Shown here piece after piece: positions 45,542 through 53,587 of a DNA stretch of 64,000 nucleotides (within the stretch, counting starts at the first letter, position 1; each line of letters begins with the position of its first letter). Source of the stretch: Paludibacteraceae bacterium (lineage in GTDB: Bacteria > Bacteroidota > Bacteroidia > Bacteroidales > Paludibacteraceae); NCBI GenBank assembly GCA_024693065.1, contig JAILLP010000009.1, positions 1 to 64,000 of the forward strand, written 5' to 3'. The notes under the pieces were generated by a model. That model saw only the letters and a list, made by a program, of their open reading frames with translations. It had not been told where the DNA came from and made no database searches. Position numbers and translations under genes: made by a program.

Positions 45542-45623
45542 TTTTATGCTAGAAAATAGCATTATACCAAGAAGACGAACCACCACATATGCAAGTGTCG
45601 GGTTACGTCTCTCAAATGCGCCA

Positions 45624-45668
45624 TTACACTTTTTAGTCGCACTTTCTGTACTATCGTTACACTTTTTC
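45624..45668. repeat. 33-bp direct repeat, left flank of the DUF4143 ATPase gene
   Basis: One full unit plus about 12 bases (core TTTTTAGTCGCACTTTCTGT). The same unit returns 1.6 kb downstream at 47266-47346, so the copies bracket the ATPase gene. The left copy has CTATCG where the right ones have CCATCG. Confidence 0.8.
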
Positions 45669-45790
45669 CTACGTAAAAACGTTTCCCCTCTTCCGTCAGG
45701 AAAGGTTCTACTTCGTCGAGCGGGATGGCTGCTTCTGGACAGCAATCGTCTGTAATCTCATAGCGCTTAATAAACACTTAAAGAGCCATG

Positions 45791-45824
45791 ATTTAGAGTC
45801 CCGAAGGGACGACACGATTATCTG
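45791..45824. repeat. REP-like GTCCCGAAGGGAC element
   Basis: The palindrome GTCCCGAAGGGAC (45798-45810) is followed by GACACGATTATC. Extragenic elements of this form, with the palindrome followed by GACA-GATTAT, are common in Bacteroidota genomes; only one copy is in this window. Confidence 0.45.
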
Positions 45825-45907
45825 TTGACCAGGGAATCAGTTCAAAAGCCAGTTATTCAAGGTGCTAATCAAGGTGTTACAAAAGAGACTAATCTTGACG
45901 GAAAAAT

Positions 45908-45968
45908 TAATTTTGTCTTGCACATAAAACAAAATATACATAATTTTGTCTTGCACGCAAAACAAAAT
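45908..45968 (+). promoter_or_regulatory. Twin palindromic promoter-operators of the DUF4143 ATPase
   Basis: Two near-identical 26-bp palindromes (ATTTTGT at 45910-45916 with ACAAAAT at 45929-45935; the same arms at 45943-45949 and 45962-45968) are spaced exactly 33 bp. Each begins with the perfect -7 box TAATTTTG (45908-45915, 45941-45948). A dimeric regulator could block both start sites. Confidence 0.55.
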
Positions 45969-45974
45969 AGAGAA

Positions 45975-47264
45975 ATGTTAGATGTAAATCATATTAAAAC
46001 AATCCTTCGATCCAATCAAGTCATGGTGGAGAATGTGAAGGTCGTACATCGAGATTTTGATTTCTACGATGGGGCTAATTTTGTGCTTGTAGGTGTACGA
46101 CGCGCAGGCAAGTCTTTCCTTTTGTTCCAGCAGATGCAACACCTATTACGCATCGGGAAGACTTGGAGGGATATGCTTTACATCAATTTTGAAGATGATC
46201 GGCTTTTAGGATTTGAGACATCTGATTTCGAGCGACTGTTAGAGGCTCATAACTCTATGAGCGGTAGCGACGAACATCCAATATTGTTCCTAGATGAGAT
46301 TCAAAACATTGATGGATGGCATAAGTTCGCAAGACGGCTAGCAGACCACAAATATCAGGTCTATATCACTGGTTCAAACGCAAAGATGTTAGGTTCTGAC
46401 GTGCCGACAACCTTGGGCGGACGCTATGTGGTGAAAACAATTTTCCCTTATAGTTATCACGAATTCCTGAATGCCAATGGCGTTAATTTGTCTGACAACC
46501 AGATACGCCTGACAACTGAGAAAGCAAAACTGAATTGGTGCCTTGAAGAATATATGTGCTATGGGGGGTTCCCCGAATGTGCGACGTATCCTGCTAAAAC
46601 AGAATACCTAATGTCTGTGTATCAAAAAATATATTTAGGTGATATCGCATCTCGTCACAAGATAGAGAACACGTTCGCTTTGCGCCTGATGTTCAAGAAA
46701 TTGGCGGAAAGCATAAAACAACCCATCTCATTTTCTCGCCTCACATCCTTGATTTCTTCAACAGGAACAAAATTCTCAAAAAGTACGGCCATAAACTATA
46801 TGGAATATTCCAAAGATTCATTCTTGGTCATGCCAATACAGAATATGGCCGACAATTTTACGGGGAGGGAAACTAACATGAAGTATTATTTTGTCGACAA
46901 CGGCATCATCTCTCTTTTAACACTGGATAATCGAACCTCATTGCTTGAAAACATGGTTGCAACAGCATTATGGAGGAAATATGAGGCTTTCGAAAATACG
47001 GTTTTTTTCTATAACCATAATATAGAAGTTGATTTTGTCGTACCCGAACACGGACTTGCCATACAAGTTTGTTATGATTTAGGTGAAGAAGGGTCCGAAA
47101 CTTATATCCGCGAGACACAGGCTTTGCTGAAAATCAGCAAAAAATTCAGTGCCTACGAAAGACTTATTATCCTGACCTATTCCGGCAAGGAGTATAAAAT
47201 AAAAACGGACGACAAAACGATTGATGTGGTGAATGTAGGGAATTGGTTGTTGAGCAATGATTAA
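45975..47264 (+). CDS. AAA ATPase with DUF4143 domain
   Basis: A 429-aa protein of the ATP-binding AAA_14/DUF4143 type. Walker A is VGVRRAGKSFLL, Walker B ILFLDEIQNI, with sensor YITGSNAKML and the family motif FPYSYHEFL. The C-terminal part (YYFVDNGIISLL, NIEVDFVVPEHG) is DUF4143, a PD-(D/E)XK-like fold with EVDFVV. The start is the ATG at 45975; upstream codons run through two palindromic promoters. Such genes are frequent and repeated in Bacteroidota, often linked to mobile or toxin-like loci, and their function is not established. It is flanked by 33-bp repeats on both sides. Confidence 0.85.
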   Translation: MLDVNHIKTILRSNQVMVENVKVVHRDFDFYDGANFVLVGVRRAGKSFLLFQQMQHLLRIGKTWRDMLYINFEDDRLLGFETSDFERLLEAHNSMSGSDEHPILFLDEIQNIDGWHKFARRLADHKYQVYITGSNAKMLGSDVPTTLGGRYVVKTIFPYSYHEFLNANGVNLSDNQIRLTTEKAKLNWCLEEYMCYGGFPECATYPAKTEYLMSVYQKIYLGDIASRHKIENTFALRLMFKKLAESIKQPISFSRLTSLISSTGTKFSKSTAINYMEYSKDSFLVMPIQNMADNFTGRETNMKYYFVDNGIISLLTLDNRTSLLENMVATALWRKYEAFENTVFFYNHNIEVDFVVPEHGLAIQVCYDLGEEGSETYIRETQALLKISKKFSAYERLIILTYSGKEYKIKTDDKTIDVVNVGNWLLSND

Positions 47265-47265
47265 T

Positions 47266-47346
47266 CACATTTTTTAGTCGCACTTTCTGTACCATCGTTA
47301 CACTTTTTAGTCGCACTTTCTGTACCATCGTTACACTTTTTAGTCG
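47266..47346. repeat. 33-bp direct repeats, right flank of the DUF4143 ATPase gene
   Basis: Two full units (47266-47299 with one extra T, 47300-47332) and a third partial one (47333-47345), directly after the ATPase stop. Core identical to 45624-45668. Confidence 0.85.
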
Positions 47347-47410
47347 GAGTTTTGACAAACCGAGCCACATCAAACATGCGCATATATTTCCTCAAATGAA
47401 GGGAAAATTA

Positions 47411-47418
47411 TATATTTG
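47411..47418 (+). promoter_or_regulatory. Promoter -7 box of the gldE-gldD-gldG operon
   Basis: TATATTTG is an exact -7 element 74 nt before the gldE ATG at 47492. Confidence 0.55.
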
Positions 47419-47491
47419 CACTATCGGAAAAATTCCGATGTATTATGTTTAACGAAATTTTCAGTAATTGGATATACCACTTTTATCTTTT

Positions 47492-48802
47492 ATGGAATGG
47501 GCCGGCACACCGGATGCTTGGTGGATGGCCACTCTTACGGCGGCGGTCATTGTCGCGATTATCTCTTTTGTGTTGCTAGCCTTCGTTTCATTCTTCGAAT
47601 CGGAGTTCTTCTCCTTGAACAGCAATGAAATAGCTGAAATCAAGATTTCCAACGACAAGAAGTTCGAACGGCTGAAGAACCTCTCCGAAGACCCGCTCAG
47701 GACCTTAGGCGGCGTGATCTCAACCCGCTACATCTTCATCGTGACGGGCATATCCACCACCACCCTATTGCTATGGCACCTCCTTTCGGGTACCTGCGTG
47801 GCGCTGTGGGGGAAATGGCTCATCGTCATCGCCACAATAGGCATCCTACTGACCATCTTCGCAGAATATATCCCGAAGAAAATGGCCAACAAACAAAGCC
47901 AGAAACACCTGTGCCGGAGCGCTAACATCGTCAGCCTGTTCGGCCTGCTATTCTCCCCGTTCACCAAACTGCTGATGCTCAAGACCGGCGTCGTGGAGCG
48001 CAGGCTGGAGTCGCGCACCCAACATAGCGCAGCCATAGAGGACATCTCAGACTCGCTGAACCTCTCCGACGCGGAGACGGCCGACGAGAAAGAGATCCTG
48101 CGGGGCGTGATGAACTTCGGTAAAATCAGCGTCGACGAGATCATGCAACCGCGCGTGGACATCGTGGACGTGGACTTCAACAGCGATTTCGACACCGTGC
48201 TCGAGATCATACGCGAGTCGGAATACTCCCGCCTCCCCGTCTACGAGGACTCCATCGACTACGTGAAGGGTATCCTCTACATCAAGGACTTCCTGCAATA
48301 CACCGACCAGAAGAAAGACTTCAAGTGGCAAAACCATATCCGTGAGGCCTACTTCGTGCCGGAAAACAAGAAGATTGACGACCTCCTGAAGGAGTTCCAA
48401 CAGAAGCATATCCACATGGCGGTCGTGGTGGACGAGTTCGGCGGAACGTCGGGCATCGTCACCATGGAGGACATCATCGAGGTCATCGTGGGCGACATCT
48501 GCGACGAGCACGACGAGGAGGAGAAACAGATCATCCCGATCGACGCCAACACCTTTATCCTCGACGGAAAGCTCCTGCTCTCGGACTTCTACCACATCAA
48601 CGGTGTGAACAAGGAGGACTTCGGCGAGACGGAGGGCGACGCGGACACGCTGGCGGGTCTCATCCTCGAAATGAAGGGCTACATCCCTACCCCAGGCGAA
48701 ACCATCGAGCTGGGCAGCAGATACCGCTTCGAGATCAAATCGGCGGATAAACGCAGAATCAAGGAAATAAAGTTCATCATCAATGAAGAAAAGAATGAAT
48801 AA
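47492..48802 (+). CDS. gldE: GldE: CNNM/CBS (HlyC/CorC-like) membrane protein
   Basis: A 436-aa protein with an N-terminal CNNM (DUF21) membrane domain of about four helices (ATLTAAVIVAIISFVLLAF and others), paired CBS domains (about 190-320, with VDEIMQPRVDIV and HIHMAVVVDEFGG) and a C-terminal CorC/HlyC domain (FILDGKLLLSDFY). Its gliding-associated identity rests on direct coupling to gldD. The ATG at 47492 (MEWAGTPDAWW) is preferred over a TTG eight codons upstream. It overlaps gldD by 20 bp. In Flavobacterium, GldE supports GldD function. Confidence 0.88.
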   Translation: MEWAGTPDAWWMATLTAAVIVAIISFVLLAFVSFFESEFFSLNSNEIAEIKISNDKKFERLKNLSEDPLRTLGGVISTRYIFIVTGISTTTLLLWHLLSGTCVALWGKWLIVIATIGILLTIFAEYIPKKMANKQSQKHLCRSANIVSLFGLLFSPFTKLLMLKTGVVERRLESRTQHSAAIEDISDSLNLSDAETADEKEILRGVMNFGKISVDEIMQPRVDIVDVDFNSDFDTVLEIIRESEYSRLPVYEDSIDYVKGILYIKDFLQYTDQKKDFKWQNHIREAYFVPENKKIDDLLKEFQQKHIHMAVVVDEFGGTSGIVTMEDIIEVIVGDICDEHDEEEKQIIPIDANTFILDGKLLLSDFYHINGVNKEDFGETEGDADTLAGLILEMKGYIPTPGETIELGSRYRFEIKSADKRRIKEIKFIINEEKNE

Positions 48803-49364
48803 AGGCATATTGTTCCTCTTCGCCATGGTGCTGCTGAGCGCCTGTACGGAGTACATGCCTAAGCCACGTGGATACTTCCGCATAGACCTGCAAGAGAAGT
48901 CTTACAAGAGATTCCATACGGAGGGTTTCCCCTGCTCCTTCGAATACGCCGACAACGTCTCCGTCGTCAAGACAAGCGGTGTCGAGGCGGACTCGGTGTG
49001 GGTGGATATCATATACCCGCAATACAACGCGCGCATCTACGGCACCTACCGCAAGGTGGACGGCAACTTCGCCCAACTCTCGGAGGAGGCCTACAAACTG
49101 GTGTACCAGCCCCACGTCTCCAAGGCGGAGGGCATCAACACCTCCTTCTTCTCCAGCGACGAGCACAAGGTCTACGGCATGCTCTATGAGCTGAAGGGCA
49201 ACACCGCATCGAACATCCAGTTCGCCATGTCGGACAGCACCCGCCACTTCCTGCGCGGGGCGCTCTACTTCAACGCCAGCCCGAACAAAGACTCCATCGC
49301 CCCTGTGGTGGACTACATCAAGGAGGATATCATCAACCTAATCAACACGTTAGAATGGAAATGA
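48783..49364 (+). CDS. gldD: GldD gliding/T9SS-associated lipoprotein
   Basis: A 193-aa lipoprotein with lipobox LLSAC (C20 from this start), then TEYMPKPRGYFRIDL, which is the GldD N-terminal signature. The remainder has FEYADNVSV and RGALYFNASPNKDSIAPVV, as in family members. The gene overlaps gldE by 20 bp and gldG by 10 bp, so the three are translated in series. GldD is required for gliding in Flavobacterium; in non-gliding Bacteroidales it is retained with T9SS or envelope functions. Confidence 0.92.
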   Translation: MKKRMNKGILFLFAMVLLSACTEYMPKPRGYFRIDLQEKSYKRFHTEGFPCSFEYADNVSVVKTSGVEADSVWVDIIYPQYNARIYGTYRKVDGNFAQLSEEAYKLVYQPHVSKAEGINTSFFSSDEHKVYGMLYELKGNTASNIQFAMSDSTRHFLRGALYFNASPNKDSIAPVVDYIKEDIINLINTLEWK

Positions 49365-51055
49365 TAAAAAAGAGCATCCATATCATCCTTTTCATCATAG
49401 CGGTCATCGCTGTCTACTTCATCTCGGAGCGGCACTTCTTCCGCATCGACCTGACCTCGGAGAAGCGTTATTCCCTCTCCGACAACACCAAGAACCTCCT
49501 CGGCTCACTGGACGAGGAACTGGAGGTGAAGGTCTATCTGGACGGAGACCTCAACGCGGGCTTCCTGCGCCTCCGCAAGGCCACCAAGGAGATGCTGGAC
49601 GAGTTCGACGCATACGCGGGGAAGAGGGTACGCTACTCCTTCGAGAACCCTTCCGCAGGCGCCACCAACGAGGAGCGCGACAAGAAATACGAAGAGCTGG
49701 AGAAACGTGGAATGCGGGGCATATTGGTCCACGACAGGGACCAGGAGGGTCAGGCCATGCAAAAGGTGGTCTTCCCGTGGATTGAGATCCTCTACAAGGG
49801 GAAAAGCCGCCCCGTCAACCTCCTGAAGAACGTGCCGGACAAGTCGGGCGAGGAGAACCTCAACACCTCCATCGAGACGCTAGAATACGAGATCACCGAC
49901 GCCCTGCGCCTCATGACCACGAAACAGGTACCTAAGGTGGCCTTCCTGGAGGGCCACGGCGAATGGGTGCAGCCGTTGGTCTACGACATGACCCAGGCCT
50001 TGAGCCACTACTACCAGGTGGACAGAGGCGCCATCACCGACGACCCCTCCATCCTGAACGACTACAAGGCGCTCATCATCGCCGGACCTACGGAGGACTT
50101 CCCCGAGAAGGATAAATACGTGATCGACCAATACATCATGAAGGGGGGCAAGGTGCTCTGGCTAGTGGACGGAGCCCGCATCTCGCTGGATAGCCTCTCC
50201 ACTGCCTCGCAAACCATCGGCATAGAGAACAAGCTGAACCTCAGCGACCAACTCTTCAACTACGGCGTGCGCATCAACGCGGACCTCGTGCAGGACGTGC
50301 AATGCCTGCTGATCCCTGTGAACACGGCGCGCATGGGCGACCAGCCTAAGTACGAACCGATGCCTTGGTACTACTCGCCTCTGGCGTTGGCAACCCCTAT
50401 CCACCCTATCTCCAAGAACCTGGCGCCCGTGAAGACGGAGTTCGTCAGCTCGATCGATTTCGTGAACGAGGAGATGGACGTGAAGAAGACCCCGCTGCTC
50501 GTCACCTCGACCGGTACGCACGTGCAGAACATCCCTTCCGTCGTCAGCATGGATGTCATCAACGTGGAAAAGAACGGTTACTACTTCAACAAGCATAACA
50601 TCATCCTCGGAGCCGTGCTGGAAGGCGTTTTCCCTTCCGTCTTCAAGAACAGGATGGTCCCTCAGGGCGTAACGACGTCAGACCCGATGCTGACGGAGAG
50701 CAAACCGACCAAGATGGTTGTCATCGCGGATGGCGACGTCATCCGGAACGATGTGCAGGGAAAGGGTGAGAACATGAACATCCTACCGCTCGGCTACGAC
50801 CGCTACATGAACCAACAATTCAGCAACAAGGAGCTGCTCCTCAATGCTGTGAACTACCTCACGGACGACGACGGATGGATGGCCCTCCGCTCACGGGAGA
50901 TCAAGCTGCGCCTGCTGAACAAACCCGCCATCATCGGACAACGCACCTTCTGGCAGATCGCCAACATAGCGCTGCCGCTCGTCCTCCTCGGACTCTTCGG
51001 GGTATGTTTCAACTTTATAAGGAAGAAAAGATACACCAAGGAACTAAAAAAATGA
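49355..51055 (+). CDS. gldG: GldG: ABC-transporter auxiliary membrane protein
   Basis: A 566-aa protein with one N-terminal membrane helix (about 8-22, IILFIIAVIAVYFI), a large extracytoplasmic ABC_transp_aux-type region (starting FRIDLTSEKRYSLSDNTKNL, with VAFLEGHGEW and GGKVLWLVDGARISLDS further on) and a C-terminal helix (ANIALPLVLLGLFGVCFNF) before a basic tail. This is the GldG architecture. In Flavobacterium GldG works with GldF and GldA as an ABC transporter. No gldF lies in this operon, so the partner permease must be elsewhere or absent. Confidence 0.85.
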   Translation: MEMIKKSIHIILFIIAVIAVYFISERHFFRIDLTSEKRYSLSDNTKNLLGSLDEELEVKVYLDGDLNAGFLRLRKATKEMLDEFDAYAGKRVRYSFENPSAGATNEERDKKYEELEKRGMRGILVHDRDQEGQAMQKVVFPWIEILYKGKSRPVNLLKNVPDKSGEENLNTSIETLEYEITDALRLMTTKQVPKVAFLEGHGEWVQPLVYDMTQALSHYYQVDRGAITDDPSILNDYKALIIAGPTEDFPEKDKYVIDQYIMKGGKVLWLVDGARISLDSLSTASQTIGIENKLNLSDQLFNYGVRINADLVQDVQCLLIPVNTARMGDQPKYEPMPWYYSPLALATPIHPISKNLAPVKTEFVSSIDFVNEEMDVKKTPLLVTSTGTHVQNIPSVVSMDVINVEKNGYYFNKHNIILGAVLEGVFPSVFKNRMVPQGVTTSDPMLTESKPTKMVVIADGDVIRNDVQGKGENMNILPLGYDRYMNQQFSNKELLLNAVNYLTDDDGWMALRSREIKLRLLNKPAIIGQRTFWQIANIALPLVLLGLFGVCFNFIRKKRYTKELKK

Positions 51056-51127
51056 GTTCATCCAATCATTGGACGAACCCACTTGAACCATATATGAGGG
51101 CATTCCGCCCCGCCACACACCGTCACC

Positions 51128-52354
51128 CTACACGAGCGACTCGATGTGGGAATCCCTAAACCCAAGGAAATAGAGGATACCATCCAGACCGATGGTGGAG
51201 ATCGCCTGTTGGGCGTTCGCCTTCACCTTAGGCTTCGCATGGAAGGCGATGCCCAAGCCCGCCAAGTTCAGCATCGGGAGGTCATTCGCACCGTCCCCGA
51301 CCGCGATCACCTGTTCCAGCTCGATCTTCTCCACCTGCGCGATAAGGTTCAGCAACTCCGCCTTGCGCTTACCATCCACGATATCACCCACATAGTTGCC
51401 CGTCAGCTTACCGTCCTGGATCTCCAACTGGTTGGCATAGACATAATCGACACCAAAACGTTTCTGCAGATAACGTCCGAAGTAGGTGAAACCACCGGAG
51501 AGGATCGCTATCTTGAAGCCGCAACGCTTCAGCACACCCATCAGACGGTCGGCGCCGTCCATGATCGGCAGGTTCTCGGCTATATTGCGCATCACAGACT
51601 CGTCCAACCCCTTCAGCAACGCCACACGGCGACGGAAGCTCTCGCTGAAATCGATCTCACCACGCATGGCGGACTCCGTGATGGCGCGCACCTGGTCGCC
51701 CACGCCGGCGCGGTCCGCCAGCTCATCGATCACCTCCGTCTTGATCAGCGTGGAATCCATATCGAAGCATACCAAGCGACGGTTGCGGCGGTAGAGGTCA
51801 TCCTTCTGGAAGGAGATGTCCACATTCTCCTGCGAGGAGATCTCCATGAAACGTTGGGAGAGCGCCTCCTTGTCCAACAACTGCCCGCGCACGGAGAACT
51901 CGATGCAGGAACGCACGTTCTCCAGCTCCCGCACATCCAACGAAGGACGACCGGAAAGACGCTTGATGGAGTCGATGTTGAGGTGTTGCTCCGCCACCGC
52001 CTTGGAGACCAAAGCCATCTGGCGCGCCGTGATCGCATGGCCCAACATCGTGACGACGTAGCGGTGGCGACCCTGTTTGCCCGCCCACTCGTTGTACTCG
52101 TCCGACGAGACAGGCGAGAAACGCACCTGGATGCCCAGTTCGGAGCATTTGAAGAGAATCTCCTTCATGATGTTACCCGAATCGTTCGAGTCATCGATCT
52201 TCACCAAGAAACCCAACGACAACGTGTGGTGGATATCCGCCTGGCCCACATCCAGGATGGTGGTGCCATATCTACCCAAAATCTCCGTCACGGAAGCAGT
52301 CACACCAGGACGATCCTCTCCATGTATGCTAATCAATATAATCTCACTAACCAT
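51128..52354 (-). CDS. serB: Phosphoserine phosphatase with ACT domains
   Basis: SerB (408 aa) catalyses the last step of serine synthesis. Residues 1-180 hold two ACT-like domains (ILISIHGEDRPGVTASVTEIL is given here by its start ILISIHGEDRPG). The HAD phosphatase domain follows: catalytic VCFDMDSTLIKTEVI, then AILSGGFTYF and VIAVGDGANDLPML. Length fits the ACT-fused form common in Bacteroidota. It faces gldG and has its own promoter upstream. Confidence 0.95.
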   Translation of the reverse strand: MVSEIILISIHGEDRPGVTASVTEILGRYGTTILDVGQADIHHTLSLGFLVKIDDSNDSGNIMKEILFKCSELGIQVRFSPVSSDEYNEWAGKQGRHRYVVTMLGHAITARQMALVSKAVAEQHLNIDSIKRLSGRPSLDVRELENVRSCIEFSVRGQLLDKEALSQRFMEISSQENVDISFQKDDLYRRNRRLVCFDMDSTLIKTEVIDELADRAGVGDQVRAITESAMRGEIDFSESFRRRVALLKGLDESVMRNIAENLPIMDGADRLMGVLKRCGFKIAILSGGFTYFGRYLQKRFGVDYVYANQLEIQDGKLTGNYVGDIVDGKRKAELLNLIAQVEKIELEQVIAVGDGANDLPMLNLAGLGIAFHAKPKVKANAQQAISTIGLDGILYFLGFRDSHIESLV

Positions 52355-52394
52355 TAATCTCTCTTACTTAATTATTTAGGTTTATCCAATCATA

Positions 52395-52437
52395 CCCTGT
52401 TAGACCAGAGTAGTTTCACAAACAGGGCGCAAAGGTA
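52395..52437 (-). promoter_or_regulatory. Promoter and leader hairpin of serB
   Basis: TACCTTTG on minus (52430-52437) is an exact -7 box. Just inside the predicted leader, CCCTGTT (52395-52401) pairs with AACAGGG (52421-52427). The hairpin could affect serB expression, but no known riboswitch was recognised. Confidence 0.5.
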
Positions 52438-52535
52438 CAACATTAACCGCACATATGGAACAATCAGCACCTGCCAAATTACCGCGGAATAGCCATAAAT
52501 AAAGCGTTTTTTAACATTAGGAGGGAGGAACCCTC

Positions 52536-52566
52536 TTGGAAGTGCAGGCGGATTCGCGTAACTTTG
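52536..52566 (+). promoter_or_regulatory. Promoter of the PNPOx-fold gene
   Basis: TTGG at 52536-52539 and the exact -7 box TAACTTTG at 52559-52566 are separated by 19 nt. The leader to the ATG is about 90 nt. Confidence 0.65.
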
Positions 52567-52663
52567 TGAAAACCGCAATACCTGTACGGATGAAGATGTA
52601 CCCAAGTCAGGACATACATACGAAGAGATTGGGGGATGTAGATAACAATAAAAAATTCACACA

Positions 52664-53092
52664 ATGACAAAAGAAGAGCTATTCAAACTGATGAACGAAC
52701 ATCCAGTGATGTACGTTGCGACCAATGACAACGGGCAGCCTCACGTACGAGGCATATTGATGTACAAAGCCGACGAGGAAGGCATCGTGTTCCATACCGG
52801 AGTGACGAAGGATCTATACCGCCAGTTGGTGGCCGACCCACGCGCCGAGGTGTGCTTCTCCTGCGGCAAGTACCAGATACGTGTGGAAGGCAAATTCGAG
52901 CTCGTCGAGGATAGAGCATTGAAGGAAGAGATCGTCAACCACCCGTCACGCCAGTTCCTCCAGCCTTGGAGGGCACAGCAAGGCGACGAGGCGTTCTTCG
53001 CCTTCCTTCAGGTGTTCCGCATGCGGCACGGCAAAGCGCACGCATGGTGCATGGAGGACAACTTCAAGCCAAAAGAGTACGTGATATTGTAA
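52664..53092 (+). CDS. Pyridoxamine 5'-phosphate oxidase-fold (FMN-binding split barrel) protein
   Basis: A 142-aa split-barrel flavin-binding protein. It shows the family pattern VMYVATNDNGQPHVRGI, VFHTGVTKDLYRQL, EVCFSCGKYQIRVEG, and ends KPKEYVIL. Small proteins of this type bind FMN, F420 or haem and act in redox or stress functions; the exact role is not known. A damaged 24-codon relic of a very similar gene lies at 60623-60694, about 8 kb away across the island. Confidence 0.85.
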   Translation: MTKEELFKLMNEHPVMYVATNDNGQPHVRGILMYKADEEGIVFHTGVTKDLYRQLVADPRAEVCFSCGKYQIRVEGKFELVEDRALKEEIVNHPSRQFLQPWRAQQGDEAFFAFLQVFRMRHGKAHAWCMEDNFKPKEYVIL

Positions 53093-53094
53093 GA

Positions 53095-53130
53095 GAATGC
53101 CGCCCGGAGAGAGGCTTCGGGCGGCGATTC
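53095..53130 (+). terminator. Hairpin after the PNPOx-fold gene
   Basis: GAATGCCGCCCG (53095-53106) pairs with CGGGCGGCGATTC (53118-53130) with one bulge. There is no T-run, so termination is only probable. Confidence 0.45.
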
Positions 53131-53156
53131 GTTGTGCGCCCACTTCAGCCAACCAT

Positions 53157-53295
53157 TGACGAATTGGTTCCGCCTTCTTGGGAAGAAATCAAGTCTGTTG
53201 CGGATGTCACCTTCGTATGCAAAAAAGGAGACGCATGCGGAGAGGGAGGAAGTTATACTCCCCATGCCCACACAGAGCACGGAGAGATTTGTTAA
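53157..53295 (+). pseudogene. Possible relic similar to the protein at 62254-62802
   Basis: The plus frame reads EEIKSVADVTFVCKKGDACG, then EGGSYTP, and stops at 53293-53295. The protein at 62254 has DIVAFSYAKAGACGDGGSV. About 9 of 23 aligned residues match, centred on ACG(E/D)GGS. There is no start and no downstream homology, so it is at best a fragment. Confidence 0.3.
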
Positions 53296-53553
53296 TTAAT
53301 CGAGCATATAGGCCTGACTCATATAGACCCTCTTCACGAGAGTTGTGCATAGCTTGTTTAACGCCTTGTTCAGGGATTTCTGCTCGCACTTGTCGAGGGC
53401 GGTGTAAGCACTGCCGTGTTCCTTGAGGAAATCGTCAAGCACATCCTTGGAGATAAGTAGAGAAAACAACCCCTGATCTCTTGCCCAAAAAATCTTCCTA
53501 TACTCCCTTTGAATGGGAATTATTTTTCTACATTTGCAAGTATATGCAAACAT
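53296..53553 (-). CDS. Hypothetical short protein
   Basis: An 85-codon minus frame starting MFAYTCKCRK, with a Lys/Leu-rich helical end (DDFLKEHGSAYTALDKCEQ). I recognise no family and see no promoter. Its upstream end overlaps the Fic promoter. It may be a gene fragment. Confidence 0.2.
   Translation of the reverse strand: MFAYTCKCRKIIPIQREYRKIFWARDQGLFSLLISKDVLDDFLKEHGSAYTALDKCEQKSLNKALNKLCTTLVKRVYMSQAYMLD
53508..53536 (+). promoter_or_regulatory. Promoter of the Fic gene
   Basis: TTTG at 53508-53511 and the exact -7 box TACATTTG at 53529-53536 (17-nt spacer). The start codon follows after about 50 nt. Confidence 0.55.
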
Positions 53554-53587
53554 ACAATCCTCAAGATGTTGAGCGGGCAATAAAATT

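Noticed and set aside
45562-45777. Transposase start (KRYEITDD) on the minus strand
   Set aside because: Only the first eight residues recall IS5-type transposases; the QW motif and everything after it are missing.
47266-47346. CRISPR array or T-rich terminator cluster
   Set aside because: The 33-bp units abut each other without spacers and lack stem-loop symmetry.
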